A DNA stretch of 58,101 bases from the NCBI GenBank assembly GCA_043813895.1, contig JBDRKQ010000160.1:1-58101 (forward strand), in the 5' to 3' direction. The stretch is from CAZTAR01 sp043813895 (GTDB lineage: Bacteria > Planctomycetota > Phycisphaerae > UBA1845 > UTPLA1). Below are positions 25,761 to 35,315 of the stretch, in pieces. A program made the position numbers and the translations under genes. Positions within the stretch are counted from its first letter, which is position 1. Each line of letters starts with the position of its first letter. Under the pieces are notes generated by a model. It did no database searches, was not told where the DNA came from, and worked only from the letters and a program-made list of their open reading frames with translations.

Positions 25761-26864
25761 TCAGGGTATCCTCCGGAATCGCGTGTTCGCGAGAATGACC
25801 TCCAATGTCAACAGCACCAGCACGACCATGAGCAGCGGCGGCAGTCGCACGGGCCCCAGCTTGAGGCCGGCGAAGTCCCACTGCCAATCAAACCACCGAT
25901 ACGCCAATTCCTCGTAATGATACAAGCGTGTCTCGTCAATGACACTGCGTTCCAGTTGATCGATTTCGGCGTAGATGCTTCGTAGCGAGTCCGCGTCGCG
26001 GGCGCGGAAGTACTTCCCGCCCGTCATGTCGGCGACTTTCTTCAGCCCCTCCTCGTCGATGCGCGTGGGCGCACGACGCGCGAAGAAAGTGCCCGCGTTG
26101 AGCACTTCGTAATCCGGTGCCGCGCCGATCGTATAGACCTTGACACCGAGCGCCGCGGCCACCTCCGCGGCCTCTTCGGGCGTGAACTTGCCGGCCGTTT
26201 GTTCCCCGTCCGTCAGGAGAATGATGATTCGGCTCTTGATCCGGAACGACGCCTGTTTCGCAAATCGCCGGCCGATGTTGCGAATCCGCTCCGTCGCGAG
26301 GAGCAGCGCGTCGCCGATCGCGGTCATCCCCTCTTCCTTGCTGTTATAGGGTTCGATCTTCTCCAGCGCACGCAGGAGATGCCCATGGTCGCGGGTCAGC
26401 GGGCATTCCGTGTCCGCATACGTCCCGAACGCAATCAGACCGATCAAATCGTCGGGCCGTCCGCGCAGCGCATCGTCATCACCTTCGACGAACGCCTGCA
26501 CGACATCCTTGACCGCGTCGATGCGTCGCTGCTGTTCGCCATGCGCATCCGAGAGGTCGGGCTGCTCCATGCTGCCGGACCGGTCGACGGCCAGTTGGAT
26601 GGCAATGCCCTCCGTTGACACGCGGGTTTCTTCGTCGGCTTCTTGCGGGCGTGCAATGGCCAACACGAGCAAGGCGACGGCCAAACTGCGTAGCGCCGGG
26701 ATAACATGCCTGGCACGAAGCGACCATGACCGCCGGGAAGCCCCCAACCGGGCGACGCCCGCAAAACTGATCGCCGCCCTGCGTCTGGCGTTGAGCCACG
26801 CCCACCAGATGACTGGCAGGAGCAGGAGCGCAAACAGAAGCCAAGGGTTTCTCAGAACGATCAC
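25761..26864 (-). CDS. batA: BatA VWA-domain membrane protein
   Basis: A protein of 367 residues. It begins with the FRNPW-like LRNPWLLFALLLLPVIWW helix found in BatA proteins. A second helix precedes a VWA domain with MIDAS DRSGSM near residue 93, then EGMTAIGDALLLA and LLTDGEQTAG. A C-terminal helix (PPLLMVVLVLLTLEVILAN) anchors it. It is the first VWA protein of the operon. The GTG at 26864 overlaps the TGA of the upstream gene, indicating coupling. Confidence 0.92.
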   Translation of the reverse strand: MIVLRNPWLLFALLLLPVIWWAWLNARRRAAISFAGVARLGASRRSWSLRARHVIPALRSLAVALLVLAIARPQEADEETRVSTEGIAIQLAVDRSGSMEQPDLSDAHGEQQRRIDAVKDVVQAFVEGDDDALRGRPDDLIGLIAFGTYADTECPLTRDHGHLLRALEKIEPYNSKEEGMTAIGDALLLATERIRNIGRRFAKQASFRIKSRIIILLTDGEQTAGKFTPEEAAEVAAALGVKVYTIGAAPDYEVLNAGTFFARRAPTRIDEEGLKKVADMTGGKYFRARDADSLRSIYAEIDQLERSVIDETRLYHYEELAYRWFDWQWDFAGLKLGPVRLPPLLMVVLVLLTLEVILANTRFRRIP

Positions 26865-28063
26865 AACGCATCTCCCTGTCCGGCGGGCACGGCGGTCGGA
26901 ACTCCCCCGGGCCGCGCGTCGGGTTGGGCGGTTTCCAGTACGAACTCCCTGGCCGTGGCCTGCACCCAGTCGATCTCGTCGGCCGCCGGCCGGTGGCGTG
27001 CGTACTTGACCGGATCGCAGGCGGAGACAAACCGCTGTAACACCTGCTTGTGATGCTCATCAAACATCGCGGAATACTGAAGCGCCCGGATAAACTCCTC
27101 GCTGGTCTGCTCGCCGGCCATCAAGCCGAAGCGAAGCTCGATGTAGCGCCGGAGCAGGGCATTGATACGATAGTAGAATTCCTGGATTCGCCCCTTGGCG
27201 ATCAGGTCTTCGGCGGCCAGCTTCTCCAACTCCGCCAGGGCCCACTCGTGCGGAATGATACGCATTGCCGTTGGCAGTCTCACCGCGAGTTCCCCACGCC
27301 TGCGGCGCCACCATCTGGCGGTCAGGGCGATCGCCACGATCGCGGCAAGAACGCCCAGAGTCCCAAGCAGCAGCCGATACCGACGGGCAAGTGGCAACGT
27401 CATCGGGCCTTTGATGTCGGCCAGACCCGCGTGGACCGTAACCCGGATGGGCTCGGTGGAGACAACGTCCTCGTACACGGCGTGAGACCCGTCCGCTTTC
27501 TCACGACGGTCGGCGAATGAGACCGAAATCGAAGGAACCCCGTAGTCGCCGGAGACGAGAGTGTCCAGTGTGTAGATGCGCGACCGCGTTTCCTTGAAGC
27601 CATCTCCCTGAGGCTCCTCTTCCGAGAATCCTGCGACGCCGAACGCGGCGAGGGTCTCGCCCAACTCCGGCATCGCGACATCCACGCCGATCTCCGCCTC
27701 CACGGCGACCGTCATTCTGATCTGCTCCGGGACGGTCAATTCGGTTCGATCGATCGTCACGCGCAACACGACGGGACCGCGCTCGGCGACACGCTCGGCG
27801 CTTGTGGCGGGTTGAGATGTTGCCTGGCTGCTCTCTTTGGATCGGTTACACGCAATGCCGACACCGAGAACAGAAACGACAGACGCCAGTCCTGCCAAGA
27901 GCGCAACGCGGGCAAGCGCGGACCGCGCACGCCGACCACACTTGCCGGGTGCGGTCAATCGCCGAAATCGCCTCGATGTTTCGTGCCGGCTTCTCATTCC
28001 AGTGTCAGGCAGCCACGTAGGCCGGGTTGTGCCCGCCGATGACAGCAGGGCATTACGGCGCAT
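26861..28063 (-). CDS. Bat-operon membrane protein (DUF4381-like position)
   Basis: A protein of 400 residues lying between the DUF58 and batA genes, where DUF4381-type or BatD-like anchors usually occur. Residues 1-70 contain a basic stretch and a lipoprotein-like signal (VLGVGIACNRSK). A beta-rich outer domain follows (VVLRVTIDRTELTVPEQIRMTVAVE). One transmembrane helix lies near residue 250 (LLLGTLGVLAAIVAIALTA). The cytoplasmic helical domain (IQEFYYRINALLRRYIELRF, EFIRAL) resembles DUF4381 tails. The true start is unclear; ATG 27997 (MRSRHETS) is an alternative. Confidence 0.75.
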   Translation of the reverse strand: MRRNALLSSAGTTRPTWLPDTGMRSRHETSRRFRRLTAPGKCGRRARSALARVALLAGLASVVSVLGVGIACNRSKESSQATSQPATSAERVAERGPVVLRVTIDRTELTVPEQIRMTVAVEAEIGVDVAMPELGETLAAFGVAGFSEEEPQGDGFKETRSRIYTLDTLVSGDYGVPSISVSFADRREKADGSHAVYEDVVSTEPIRVTVHAGLADIKGPMTLPLARRYRLLLGTLGVLAAIVAIALTARWWRRRRGELAVRLPTAMRIIPHEWALAELEKLAAEDLIAKGRIQEFYYRINALLRRYIELRFGLMAGEQTSEEFIRALQYSAMFDEHHKQVLQRFVSACDPVKYARHRPAADEIDWVQATAREFVLETAQPDARPGGVPTAVPAGQGDAL

Positions 28064-28078
28064 GCTCTGCGGTTTGCC

Positions 28079-28954
28079 CTACAACCTTGCTTCTCTTGCC
28101 CTGAAGAACTTCGTCAACGGCTCGACAAACGATTCGCCCGTCGTCAGGCTGATCGCGTCGGCCTTCATCCGTCGGAATAGTTGATCCCGCGACTCCGCTG
28201 CACCACGCGCGCCACGAAGGTACTCGTCGCGAAACGTCGCGGCCGAGGTGTCAATGGTTATCAACTCGCCGGTTTCATTGTCCATAAGGTCGATGAATCG
28301 CACGTTGGGCATTTCCACTTCGCGAGGATCCGTGATGACGACCGGTATCAAGTCGTGCCGCCGCCGCGCGACACGCATCTGCGGCTCGTAGTCCTCATCC
28401 TGAAAATCGCTGATGACGAACACGACGGACCGGCGCGTCGTCACGCGGCGGAAGTAGTCCAGTGCGCCCGCCAGATCGGTGCCTTTCCCCGTCGCACGCA
28501 TGGTGAGCAACTCGCGGATCACTCGCAAGACATGGCGCGTGCCCTTATCCGGTTTGACATACTTCTCGATGCGATCGGAGAATCCGATCAGCCCGACCTT
28601 GTCGTTGTTCTTGATCGCGCTGAAGGCGAGGGTCGCGCCGACCTCCGCGGCAAGGTCGCGCTTGAGTTGACCTGTTGAGCCGAAGCCATGTGAGCCGCTC
28701 ACGTCCACGAGCAGCATGACGGTCAACTCGCGTTCCTCGCGAAAGCGTTTGATGAACGGCCTGCCCTGCCTCGCGGTCACGTTCCAGTCGATGCTGCGAA
28801 TGTCGTCGCCGGGCTGATACTCGCTGACCTCTTCGAACTCCATGCCTTGGCCCTTGAAGGTGGAGTGGTAGTGTCCGGCAAAGACATCGTTTGCCATGTG
28901 GGACGTGCGGATGTGAATCCGGCGTATGGTTTTCAAGAGTTCTTTAGCTAGCAT
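28079..28954 (-). CDS. DUF58 domain protein
   Basis: A protein of 291 residues with the DUF58 signature: HYHSTFKGQGMEFEEVSEYQPGDDIRSIDWN and the VWA-like MLLVDVSGSHGFG. FSDRIEKYVKPDKG and VFVISDFQDEDYE follow. DUF58 proteins are soluble VWA-like partners of MoxR ATPases. It begins only 3 bases after the moxR stop region and is surely cotranscribed with it. Confidence 0.94.
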   Translation of the reverse strand: MLAKELLKTIRRIHIRTSHMANDVFAGHYHSTFKGQGMEFEEVSEYQPGDDIRSIDWNVTARQGRPFIKRFREERELTVMLLVDVSGSHGFGSTGQLKRDLAAEVGATLAFSAIKNNDKVGLIGFSDRIEKYVKPDKGTRHVLRVIRELLTMRATGKGTDLAGALDYFRRVTTRRSVVFVISDFQDEDYEPQMRVARRRHDLIPVVITDPREVEMPNVRFIDLMDNETGELITIDTSAATFRDEYLRGARGAAESRDQLFRRMKADAISLTTGESFVEPLTKFFRAREARL

Positions 28955-28957
28955 GGC

Positions 28958-29950
<993 letters not shown>

Positions 29951-30060
29951 TGGACATAACCCCTATTCAAAACGCCAGTTACGATATCCGCACCATGTTG
30001 AAACAGGAATCCCTCTGGGTACTGACGGATCCCCCGGACTCAACCTGTCAAAACCTGCCG

Positions 30061-30110
30061 TAAAAAATAGGCGAGGCATCCCCTCCCGACAAGCCCGTCA
30101 CCTCGCCTAT
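30061..30110 (-). terminator. Rho-independent terminator of the nhaC-like gene
   Basis: On the minus strand ATAGGCGAGG pairs perfectly with CCTCGCCTAT (plus positions 30101-30110 and 30067-30076) across a 24-base loop, followed by a run of six T. The stop codon TAG of the antiporter gene lies within the first arm, so the hairpin begins inside the gene. Confidence 0.85.
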
Positions 30111-32146
30111 ACGTCCGGCGACGCCACCGGTTCGACGGGAAGGGCCCTTGGACGCCGACCGAAGATCAGCAAAACGAGCAAGAGGAGCAGCGAGCCCAGG
30201 ACCAGCCCGTAGGCCCATGAGAGGGGCCGGTAGCGCTCGTAGAAAGTCGGCGTCCAGCGGCGAAGGACGTAGCCGAGACCATCCGTCGACAGGATGCCGG
30301 CGATCGCGACGGTGAAAGCGTAAGGCATCTGAGTCCAGACGTGCTTTGATAAGTCGCACTCGCTGGCAATCGACGAGAGCACGGTCGTGTCGCTGATCGG
30401 TGAACAATGATCTCCGAACACGGCCCCTGTCAACACGGCGCCCACGGTCGCGTAGAACAACGGCATTGCCTGGTCGGGCGGCAGAGGGCTCAGCAGGGTC
30501 CCGGAGATTGGAATTACCACGGGACACAGGATGGCCATCGTGCCATAGCTCGTGCCGGTCGAGAACGAGATGAATCCTGCAGTCAAGAACACGGCCAGCG
30601 GCAGGAGCGTCACCGAGAAGAACTCGCCACCGGCCTCCTGCCTCAAGAGCGCGCAGGCCGCCTCGCCGAGATTCAGGTCCTTGCCGCCTTCGGACAGTCC
30701 CCAGGCAAGAACGAGGATGATGCACGCGGTAAACATCCGCGCCATTCCGGAGACCGCCGCCTCCATTGTTTCGGACAGCCTCAGCGGGCTCCACGTGACC
30801 GAGATGACGACGGCGACAACCGCCGCGGTCAGCGACCCATACACCAGCGCGGGATACGAGTCCGCCGCGCCGATGATCTTGCCCAAACTGCCTGTGACGG
30901 CGGCCCACCCGCCCCACGACAGGGCGAGGCCGTCTTCAGTGCATTGGCGCCAGCCGGTCCAGGCCAGCAGCCCGAACACCATGAGAACCAATGTGGCGAC
31001 GGGAACAGCGCCGAGCCACCATCCTTCGCCCATCGGTGTCGGCGGTGTGTCACTCTTCGCGTGCTGCTCCGCGCGGGCGGCCAGCGCCCTCGCTTCCGCC
31101 TTGCGCATGCTTCCAAAATCACGACCGGTGAGCGCGATCAAGAAAACCATGACCAGCGCCAGCAAGGCGTATGTTCGATAAGGGATGCTCGCCCAGAAAG
31201 CCATCGTGCCGTCAACACCGGCCAGGAACGTGGGTCTGCCGTCGCCCAGGGCATCAAAGCCCGAGTCGAGTTGGGTGATCTCGTACGCCAGCCACGTACC
31301 GACGAAGATGGACGCGACGGGCGCGGCGGTCGAATCCACGATGTACGCCAGCTTCTCACGGCTGAGTCGCAACCGGTCGAAAATCGGGCGCATGCTCGGG
31401 CCGACGATCATCGCGTTCGCGTAATCGTCGAAGAAGACCACAAGCCCGGCGACGAAGCCCCCCAGTTGCCCTGTCTGTCGGGTTCTGACTCGACGCGTGA
31501 CCCGCGCGACCATGGCGCGCGTGCCGCCGTTGGCCTCGATGATGCCTACCATCGCTCCGATGAAGAGCGTGAATACGAGGATTTCCAAGTGGTCGAGATC
31601 CACGGCCGTGCCGGCCTTGTTCATCGGCGCCAGAACGCCGAACAGGTAATGGTCGACGGCGTGGGTCACCCAGCCGATCGGGTGGTACTGTCCCGCCATG
31701 CCCTGCATCATCGCGGCGGCCACGAGGATTCCGGCCGCAAGCGCGACAAGCACCTGCCGCGTGAGGATGGCAAGGAGGATCGCGACCATCGCCGGTGCGA
31801 TTGCGCGGATGAGGTCCTTGGTTTCGTATTCGCTCGAGACGTCAGGTGACGTTGTCGTGGGTTGGACGGTCGATTCTCGCGGGCCGACGTCGTGGACCTC
31901 TGCGCCCTGCGTGGCCGCGACGGGTCGGGGCATTACGGGCGGCCGATCGACCTGGAGAATCCCCTCGGCGGTCTCGTCCTCAGGCTGCTCGGTCCGTTGC
32001 ACCCCCGGGACCGCCATTTCGCCCGCATCCCGGGGCGTCGGCGAAAACGCCAGCGACAGTGAACACGCGATCACCAGGACGGCGAGAAGAAGTCGCACTG
32101 GATGCGATGAGGCGTGCTCAGACGGAAGTGTCGACCCTGCGTCCAC
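30107..32146 (-). CDS. NhaC-type Na+/H+ antiporter
   Basis: A protein of 679 residues. After an N-terminal hydrophobic segment (residues 17-35, signal-like) comes an unusual 75-residue hydrophilic linker. The transporter core follows, with about 12 helices. Family motifs include FFDDYANAMIVGP, IVDSTAAPVASIFVGTW, SFSTGTSYGTMAILCPV and FGDHCSPISDTTVLSS, all typical of the NhaC/YuiF-type antiporters. It should exchange Na+ (or an amino-acid-type substrate) for H+. GTG 32146 is the first start in the frame; a start nearer residue 105 would remove the signal-like region. A terminator overlaps the stop codon. Confidence 0.9.
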   Translation of the reverse strand: MDAGSTLPSEHASSHPVRLLLAVLVIACSLSLAFSPTPRDAGEMAVPGVQRTEQPEDETAEGILQVDRPPVMPRPVAATQGAEVHDVGPRESTVQPTTTSPDVSSEYETKDLIRAIAPAMVAILLAILTRQVLVALAAGILVAAAMMQGMAGQYHPIGWVTHAVDHYLFGVLAPMNKAGTAVDLDHLEILVFTLFIGAMVGIIEANGGTRAMVARVTRRVRTRQTGQLGGFVAGLVVFFDDYANAMIVGPSMRPIFDRLRLSREKLAYIVDSTAAPVASIFVGTWLAYEITQLDSGFDALGDGRPTFLAGVDGTMAFWASIPYRTYALLALVMVFLIALTGRDFGSMRKAEARALAARAEQHAKSDTPPTPMGEGWWLGAVPVATLVLMVFGLLAWTGWRQCTEDGLALSWGGWAAVTGSLGKIIGAADSYPALVYGSLTAAVVAVVISVTWSPLRLSETMEAAVSGMARMFTACIILVLAWGLSEGGKDLNLGEAACALLRQEAGGEFFSVTLLPLAVFLTAGFISFSTGTSYGTMAILCPVVIPISGTLLSPLPPDQAMPLFYATVGAVLTGAVFGDHCSPISDTTVLSSIASECDLSKHVWTQMPYAFTVAIAGILSTDGLGYVLRRWTPTFYERYRPLSWAYGLVLGSLLLLLVLLIFGRRPRALPVEPVASPDV

Positions 32147-32339
32147 GGCTGGACTCTAATCAACCCACTCAGCCCGGTCAATGAGAGACGCTCGCGTGAG
32201 TTACACTGATCGCAGGCAACGCTGTTCGATCGTTGTGGCGAGGAGCTTTGCGGCCACTTGGGCGAGCCCCCCGCCAAGGCCGGGTGCTCTTGTGGAACCA
32301 CCGGGGCGCTGCTCGCCGATTCCGCCGCGACCCTTGGGT

Positions 32340-32804
32340 CTACTCGCCGACTTGGTCTGCGCTTGGCACCGCCAGCCTCGCACCATTCGCATCCACCACG
32401 ATGCGTTCGCGGACGTCCTCGGAAAACCAAGAACCGCCGGCAAGCACTTCCTGGATCGCGGGGACGATTTCCTCGGATAGTTCGCGTTTGAGCAGCAGGC
32501 CGCTGACACCGGAGTCCAGAGCCCAGGCCAAGGCCCGATCCTCGATGATTGCGGAGAGCAGAATGACATTGGCCAGGGCGAAGAGCTCTCGCAGTAAACC
32601 GCTATCCCGGGGCCACCCTGCCACAGTGGAATCGACATCGAGGAGCACGAGATCGACGGGCTCGCGGCGCACAACCGCAACCGCCGCCTCCGGAGTCGCC
32701 AGGATGCCGGACACGCAGAACGACGACTGCCATGCAAGGCGCGCGGAGATCGAGTCCATCAGGGGACCGTGATTTCCGACCAACAGAATCCGGGGGACTC
32801 TCAC
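32340..32804 (-). CDS. NarL-type receiver domain without output domain
   Basis: A protein of 154 residues. The receiver pattern is ILLVGNHGPLMDSISARL..LVLLDVD (phospho-acceptor Asp), then LSAIIEDRALAWALDSGVSGLLLKRE and IVPAIQEVLAGGSWFSEDVRERIV. The last part is the linker found before the LuxR/NarL DNA-binding domain, but the frame stops there. No helix-turn-helix was found in the other two frames downstream. The first acidic pair is replaced (VGNHG instead of an Asp pair), so phosphorylation may be lost. GTG 32804 follows a near-perfect AGGAGGTG site. Confidence 0.75.
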   Translation of the reverse strand: MRVPRILLVGNHGPLMDSISARLAWQSSFCVSGILATPEAAVAVVRREPVDLVLLDVDSTVAGWPRDSGLLRELFALANVILLSAIIEDRALAWALDSGVSGLLLKRELSEEIVPAIQEVLAGGSWFSEDVRERIVVDANGARLAVPSADQVGE

Positions 32805-32976
32805 CTCACCACCTCCTGTGCCCCGCGCTCGTCATGGCAGGAGTCCGACCTGCTGCGGCGCGAACTCGGACACAGCCTTCCGTATCACAAGCTCCATCTG
32901 CGCGGATTAGTCACGCAATTCCGTAAACGATCTGAAAGAAATCTTCGGGGCGGACGGGGCGATAGGAGGGGGGGGC

Positions 32977-33459
32977 CTACAGGGTGATCTTCATGCCGGT
33001 GATTCGGCCTTCGAAGACCATGGTGCCGTTCACGAACGCCTGTGTGTCGTAGATGAACCGTCGGGGGCGATAGTCGACACCGTGACCGACAATCAGAATG
33101 CGGCAAGGGGGGACGACGGAGCTGCGGAACTTCACTTGGTCGATGCCTCCGAAGCCCATGAACCCCCTGTCAAAGGGGATGATGATGTTCTGCATGAACG
33201 CTGCGAGTTGGGCGGCACTCTCCACCATGAGCACGCCGGGGAAGATCGGCGAGCCGGGCATGTGGCCCCGACACCACCATTCGTCCTCACGCACATCGCG
33301 GTACGCGGCAGCGGTCACTGATTCCTTGTCGAGGCAGATGATCGCGTCCAACTGGGAGAATTCGTGTTGCTGTGGGAGGACCGCGTATATCTGTTCACGC
33401 GTGTAAAGGGGACGATCCCAGTTCAACTCGTCCGGATTGATAATGAGCGGCGGGGGCAT
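32977..33459 (-). CDS. FabZ/FabA-like 3-hydroxyacyl-ACP dehydratase
   Basis: A protein of 160 residues with a hot-dog fold. The catalytic segment is RGHMPGSPIFPGVLMVESAAQ, with its His and Glu present, followed by GFGGIDQVKFRSSVVPP. It is close to FabZ but longer at the N-terminus and lies outside a fatty-acid gene cluster, so it may serve a specialised lipid pathway. The ATG at 33459 is the only sensible start. An approximate match to 3-hydroxyacyl-ACP dehydratases that act on beta-hydroxy intermediates is all that can be claimed. Confidence 0.87.
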   Translation of the reverse strand: MPPPLIINPDELNWDRPLYTREQIYAVLPQQHEFSQLDAIICLDKESVTAAAYRDVREDEWWCRGHMPGSPIFPGVLMVESAAQLAAFMQNIIIPFDRGFMGFGGIDQVKFRSSVVPPCRILIVGHGVDYRPRRFIYDTQAFVNGTMVFEGRITGMKITL

Positions 33460-33613
33460 ATGGTGACTCGAAATGCAGGCGACGGAATACGCGAACTACC
33501 TCACGCGAGCGCGGCAGAGCCGTCCCACTCAACCGGTGGTCAGACACGAGAGCCCGCTCGTTCCTCTGCGTGGAGGACGATGGTTTGGGCGGGGAGCACC
33601 GGATACGTGATAT

Positions 33614-33799
33614 CTACTGGGTGCCGGCCTCGGCGGACCTCACCTCGAGGATCTTCTTGCGGACGTCCTGAGCGGCGTTCTTGACATCCTGCATGGTCTT
33701 GCGGACGCGCGTACCGGCCGCTTTGTTGCCCCCTTCCGCCTTGGCGACATCTTCGGCAGCGTTTTCGACGAGCTGCTTGAGGGTCTCGTATTCCTCCAT
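33614..33799 (-). CDS. Histone H1-like (Hc1-type) small protein
   Basis: A protein of 61 residues, mainly one long helix, with KAEGGNKAAGTRVRKTMQ, which closely resembles the N-terminal half of chlamydial histone Hc1 (KAEAGNKAAAQRVR). It lacks the Lys/Ala-rich DNA-binding tail of Hc1. A DNA-compaction or dimerisation role is inferred from similarity only. The ATG at 33799 has GGAGA 8 bases upstream; the longer frame to 34126 runs over the rpmH promoter side and is not used. It diverges from rpmH. Confidence 0.82.
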   Translation of the reverse strand: MEEYETLKQLVENAAEDVAKAEGGNKAAGTRVRKTMQDVKNAAQDVRKKILEVRSAEAGTQ

Positions 33800-34051
33800 T
33801 TGCGAGTCTCCTGTTCTTCGGACGATTACGGAGTCGTTAGTTTCACGATACTGGCCGCGTCCCCCGCCACGACGCAGCGGCAGTCTAGCAGAGGGCCGGC
33901 GCGATATCAAACACCGAACCAGCGATATTCGCCCCAGAACTCCAGGTCCGAAAAGGTCCCCGAATCCCCGGAAAACATGTCCTTGCATTCCCTCAGGGAA
34001 GGGTGTATCCTGCGAGATTCGACTTGATTCGACCAGTATGAGGGCGTACCC

Positions 34052-34186
34052 GTGCATTACCCGCACAGAATGAGCGAACGCAAGCGGTTCCGGAAGCAGG
34101 GCTTCCGGGCGAGGATGAGGACGCACACCGGCAGGAAGATGATCGCGCGCAAGCGTAGCAGGGGCAGAAGGATAAACGTCAAGTAG
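34052..34186 (+). CDS. rpmH: Ribosomal protein bL34
   Basis: A 44-residue reading frame with the bL34 core: KQGFRARMRTHTGRKMIARK and RSRGRRINVK. The start is GTG at 34052 with GAGGG about 8 bases before, giving the family length. An internal ATG at 34070 would remove six residues. bL34 is a small basic protein of the 50S subunit. Usually it precedes rnpA and lies near dnaA; here neither follows and the next gene is a convergent LmbE deacetylase. Confidence 0.92.
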   Translation: MHYPHRMSERKRFRKQGFRARMRTHTGRKMIARKRSRGRRINVK

Positions 34187-34237
34187 CTCCGTGTACGCCC
34201 GCTGGCGCGGCCCCGTCCCAGGCGTGCCTGGACTCCG

Positions 34238-34999
34238 TTAAAGCCGCGGCGGGTCTATCGGTGACGGCAGGGGCCACTCGGCAAACAGCGACAGCAGATC
34301 CGTCACGCCCAGCGGCCGCGGGGTCGCGAATAGTTCTCCGTAGGCGTACCCGCACGCCATTCCCTCCGCTCCGGCGATCGAAAGAATGTAGTGCTTCAAC
34401 TGCTTGAATCGATCGGGCGGAAACTGCGATGCATAGCATTCCACCGCGGCCAGCTTCCGGTCGATCGTGTCGGTGATATCCACCACAAACTGAGCCGGAA
34501 AACCCAGCGGCTCCGCCGACCTGGGTATCGGCCTGTAGATCAAGTGGTCGATGCGGTGCGGCTGCGTTCCCCCAAAACGCTCGTCCCACTTCGTTAGTTG
34601 CGAGTAAAACCGTACGGCCTCCGTGAGCAGTTGGGCTTGGAAATGATCGGGGGATGCGGAAACCGTTCGTCCGGCCATGCCAACGAGCACGCGAGGCTTG
34701 TGCTTCCGGATAACCGTACCGAGCGCAAACCGAGCCTCAGGCGTGTCCATAAGGGCCCGGTTAGGCAGGTCCAGCACCTCGAACACCGCAGCCCCCAAGG
34801 TCTTCGCCGCAGCCTCCGCCTCCTTCAGGCGGACCTCGGGAGAACCGAGCGGCGTCGGCTCCCCGTTTGTCATGTGTACCATTCCGACGCGGCGGCGCTG
34901 ATCGGCGAGCTTCGCGATCGTCCCGCCACAGGTGATCTCGAGGTCATCCGGGTGGGCGGCCGTGAACAGGATATCCAGTTGATCTGAAGTCTGATCCAT
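34238..34999 (-). CDS. LmbE/PIG-L family deacetylase
   Basis: A protein of 253 residues. The zinc motif AHPDDLE lies near residue 15 and a second ligand His near SPDHFQAQLLTEAVRF. It resembles BshB1, which deacetylates GlcNAc-malate in bacillithiol synthesis (MANRTxGE-like MTNGEPTPLG, late YGELF). The BshB1 assignment is not secure, since no bshA or bshC is nearby. The ATG at 34999 starts just before the conserved core. Confidence 0.87.
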   Translation of the reverse strand: MDQTSDQLDILFTAAHPDDLEITCGGTIAKLADQRRRVGMVHMTNGEPTPLGSPEVRLKEAEAAAKTLGAAVFEVLDLPNRALMDTPEARFALGTVIRKHKPRVLVGMAGRTVSASPDHFQAQLLTEAVRFYSQLTKWDERFGGTQPHRIDHLIYRPIPRSAEPLGFPAQFVVDITDTIDRKLAAVECYASQFPPDRFKQLKHYILSIAGAEGMACGYAYGELFATPRPLGVTDLLSLFAEWPLPSPIDPPRL

Positions 35000-35140
35000 C
35001 CTTTGTGCTCCAGGGCAGCCGCATCAAATCCGCCGTGAGGGCGGCGCGCCCGTCGGATCACACGGAGTCCGCACTTGGCGGGCTGCGTGAGACTGGATCA
35101 TAGGCGTGTCTGGCCGGGCCAACAACCGACGAGCGCCCTT

Positions 35141-35242
35141 GGGTACTGGTACACTCTGGGTGCCACGGGCGGCTTGACCGCCCGTGCCGGCACTGGCAGC
35201 AAGCTGCCAGTGGCACCCGCCAATCAAAGTGTACCAGTACCC
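35141..35242. repeat. Nested palindromic element, family C2
   Basis: A perfect 15-bp outer stem (GGGTACTGGTACACT and its complement) encloses a stem GGGTGCCAC/GTGGCACCC. Inside that are two hairpins, GGGCGG-CTTGA-CCGCCC and ACTGGCAGC-AA-GCTGCCAGT. A sister copy without the outer stem is at 56620-56681. It fills much of the 316-bp gap between the divergent LmbE and lipoprotein genes. Confidence 0.9.
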
Positions 35243-35315
35243 GCCCTTGCGGCTGCCGTGCCGAGCGCCTTGCCTGACATTTGTGTCACTTGGGAATCTC
35301 GCGTAGGATTCAGGC

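Noticed and set aside
30407..31849. 480-codon plus-strand open frame
   Set aside because: It lies antisense to the NhaC-type antiporter, whose motifs are clear; its composition (His, Arg, Asp, Gln) is typical of a GC-rich shadow frame.
33800..34126. N-terminal extension of the histone-like protein
   Set aside because: A good ribosome binding site and family similarity both point to the ATG at 33799; the extension overlaps rpmH and its upstream region.
34187..34237. rnpA after rpmH
   Set aside because: Only about 50 bases separate rpmH from the convergent LmbE stop, and no RNase P protein motif is present.
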